A DNA stretch of 64,000 bases from JAAFHZ01 sp964247085 (lineage in GTDB: Bacteria > Cyanobacteriota > Cyanobacteriia > Cyanobacteriales > Chamaesiphonaceae), in the NCBI GenBank assembly GCA_964247085.1, contig CAXTSX010000017.1, forward strand, positions 1 through 64,000. The letters run 5' to 3'. Every line of letters begins with the position of its first letter. Position 1 is the first letter of the stretch. The notes under the pieces are model-generated. The model was not told the origin of the DNA. It was given only the letters and a program-made list of their open reading frames with translations, and did no database searches. Below are positions 63,693 through 64,000 of this stretch, piece after piece. The position numbers and the translations under genes were made by a program.

Positions 63693-64000
63693 ATGTGGCA
63701 TCAACTTTCACAACCAGCAGCTCCACAGATCCACAAAGTAGCACGAACAATCATCGTCGATGGTGTATTTTTCCAACTCTACCAAACGGGAATTGCGCGG
63801 GTCTGGAAATCACTATTAGAAGAATGGAGTACAACGAATTTCAGAGAAAATATTATTGTTCTCGATAGGTCAGGCACCGCTCCCCAAATACCCGGCATCC
63901 GATATCGGCAAATTCCAGCTTTTGATGTCAATAATTTAGATGTCGATCGGCAGATGCTCCAACAAATCTGTGATGAAGAAGGTGCCGATGTATTTACTTC
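63693..64000 (+). CDS. glycosyltransferase family 4-type protein, 5' part
   Basis: An ATG at 63693 opens 102 codons that run off the window. IIVDGVFFQLYQTGIARVWK, then ENIIVLDRSGTAPQIPGI and LQQICDEEGADVFT, resemble the N-terminal half of cyanobacterial GT4 transferases. The family transfers a sugar to a lipid-linked or surface glycan. It diverges from the FkbM gene. The catalytic C-terminal half is not in view. Confidence 0.8.
   Translation, partial: MWHQLSQPAAPQIHKVARTIIVDGVFFQLYQTGIARVWKSLLEEWSTTNFRENIIVLDRSGTAPQIPGIRYRQIPAFDVNNLDVDRQMLQQICDEEGADVFT

Overview
This window comes from a cyanobacterial chromosome. The sequence shows psbH and psbN in the usual divergent pair, an RbcR/Ycf30-type LysR regulator, a Tab2/Atab2-type protein, the cyanobacterium/plastid family proteins CGLD27, DUF3727 and DUF3288, a SigF-like group 3 sigma factor, and many GCGATCGC (HIP1-type) octamers. 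I cannot fix the genus. There is no rRNA, tRNA, CRISPR array or intact insertion sequence that I can see.

Layout. 1-9.3 kb is housekeeping: proB; a minus-strand run DUF3727-mltG-yqeG; psbH/psbN; manC-smpB; a methyltransferase/Uma2 pair; and an AmpG-like transporter. 9.3-15.7 kb holds aqpZ, the plus-strand run yqeK-rsfS-CGLD27-asparaginase-folC, a small membrane protein, ppa (with a GTG start) and panD. 15.7-16.1 kb is a gene graveyard with a Panacea-domain remnant. 16.2-25.8 kb mixes hisD, tab2-pmbA, a ComB-family gene, trpD, a beheaded 6-phosphofructokinase, folK, a RelE/ParE-type toxin-antitoxin pair and a Nudix hydrolase. 25.8-33.9 kb has tsaB overlapping a WD40 Ser/Thr kinase, rbcR, yggT, upp, lepB and a FIST-sensor/histidine-kinase pair. 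33.9-39.7 kb includes two gene-poor stretches, a sugar transferase, a CPBP protease, a TPR protein and a universal stress protein.

Two blocks stand out. The first, 39.7-50.3 kb, is a five-gene plus-strand cluster of exported proteins: a Cys-free 812-residue DUF11-like protein, a small DUF11-like protein, a DUF11 plus SdrD-B-like protein, a 1206-residue predicted outer-membrane barrel with Ig-like domains, and a beta-helix/OmpA protein. It ends in an intrinsic terminator. It reads like a complete surface-structure locus: filament or coat subunits, an outer-membrane platform and a peptidoglycan anchor. The second, 57.9-61.3 kb, is a minus-strand group with a T4 Rnl1-type RNA ligase 7 bases upstream of a T4 Pnkp-type polynucleotide kinase-phosphatase. 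This is the end-healing and sealing pair of phage tRNA repair, and two SAM methyltransferases lie directly upstream in the same direction.

The window ends in glycan genes (gmd, an FkbM methyltransferase, a truncated glycosyltransferase). Together with manC near the left end and the sugar transferase at 34.6 kb these point to GDP-mannose-derived surface polysaccharide. A dispersed palindromic element (core CCCTCTCCCA, 4-base loop, TGGGAGAGGG) occurs at 6.4, 15.0, 39.1 and 54.5 kb, always between genes.
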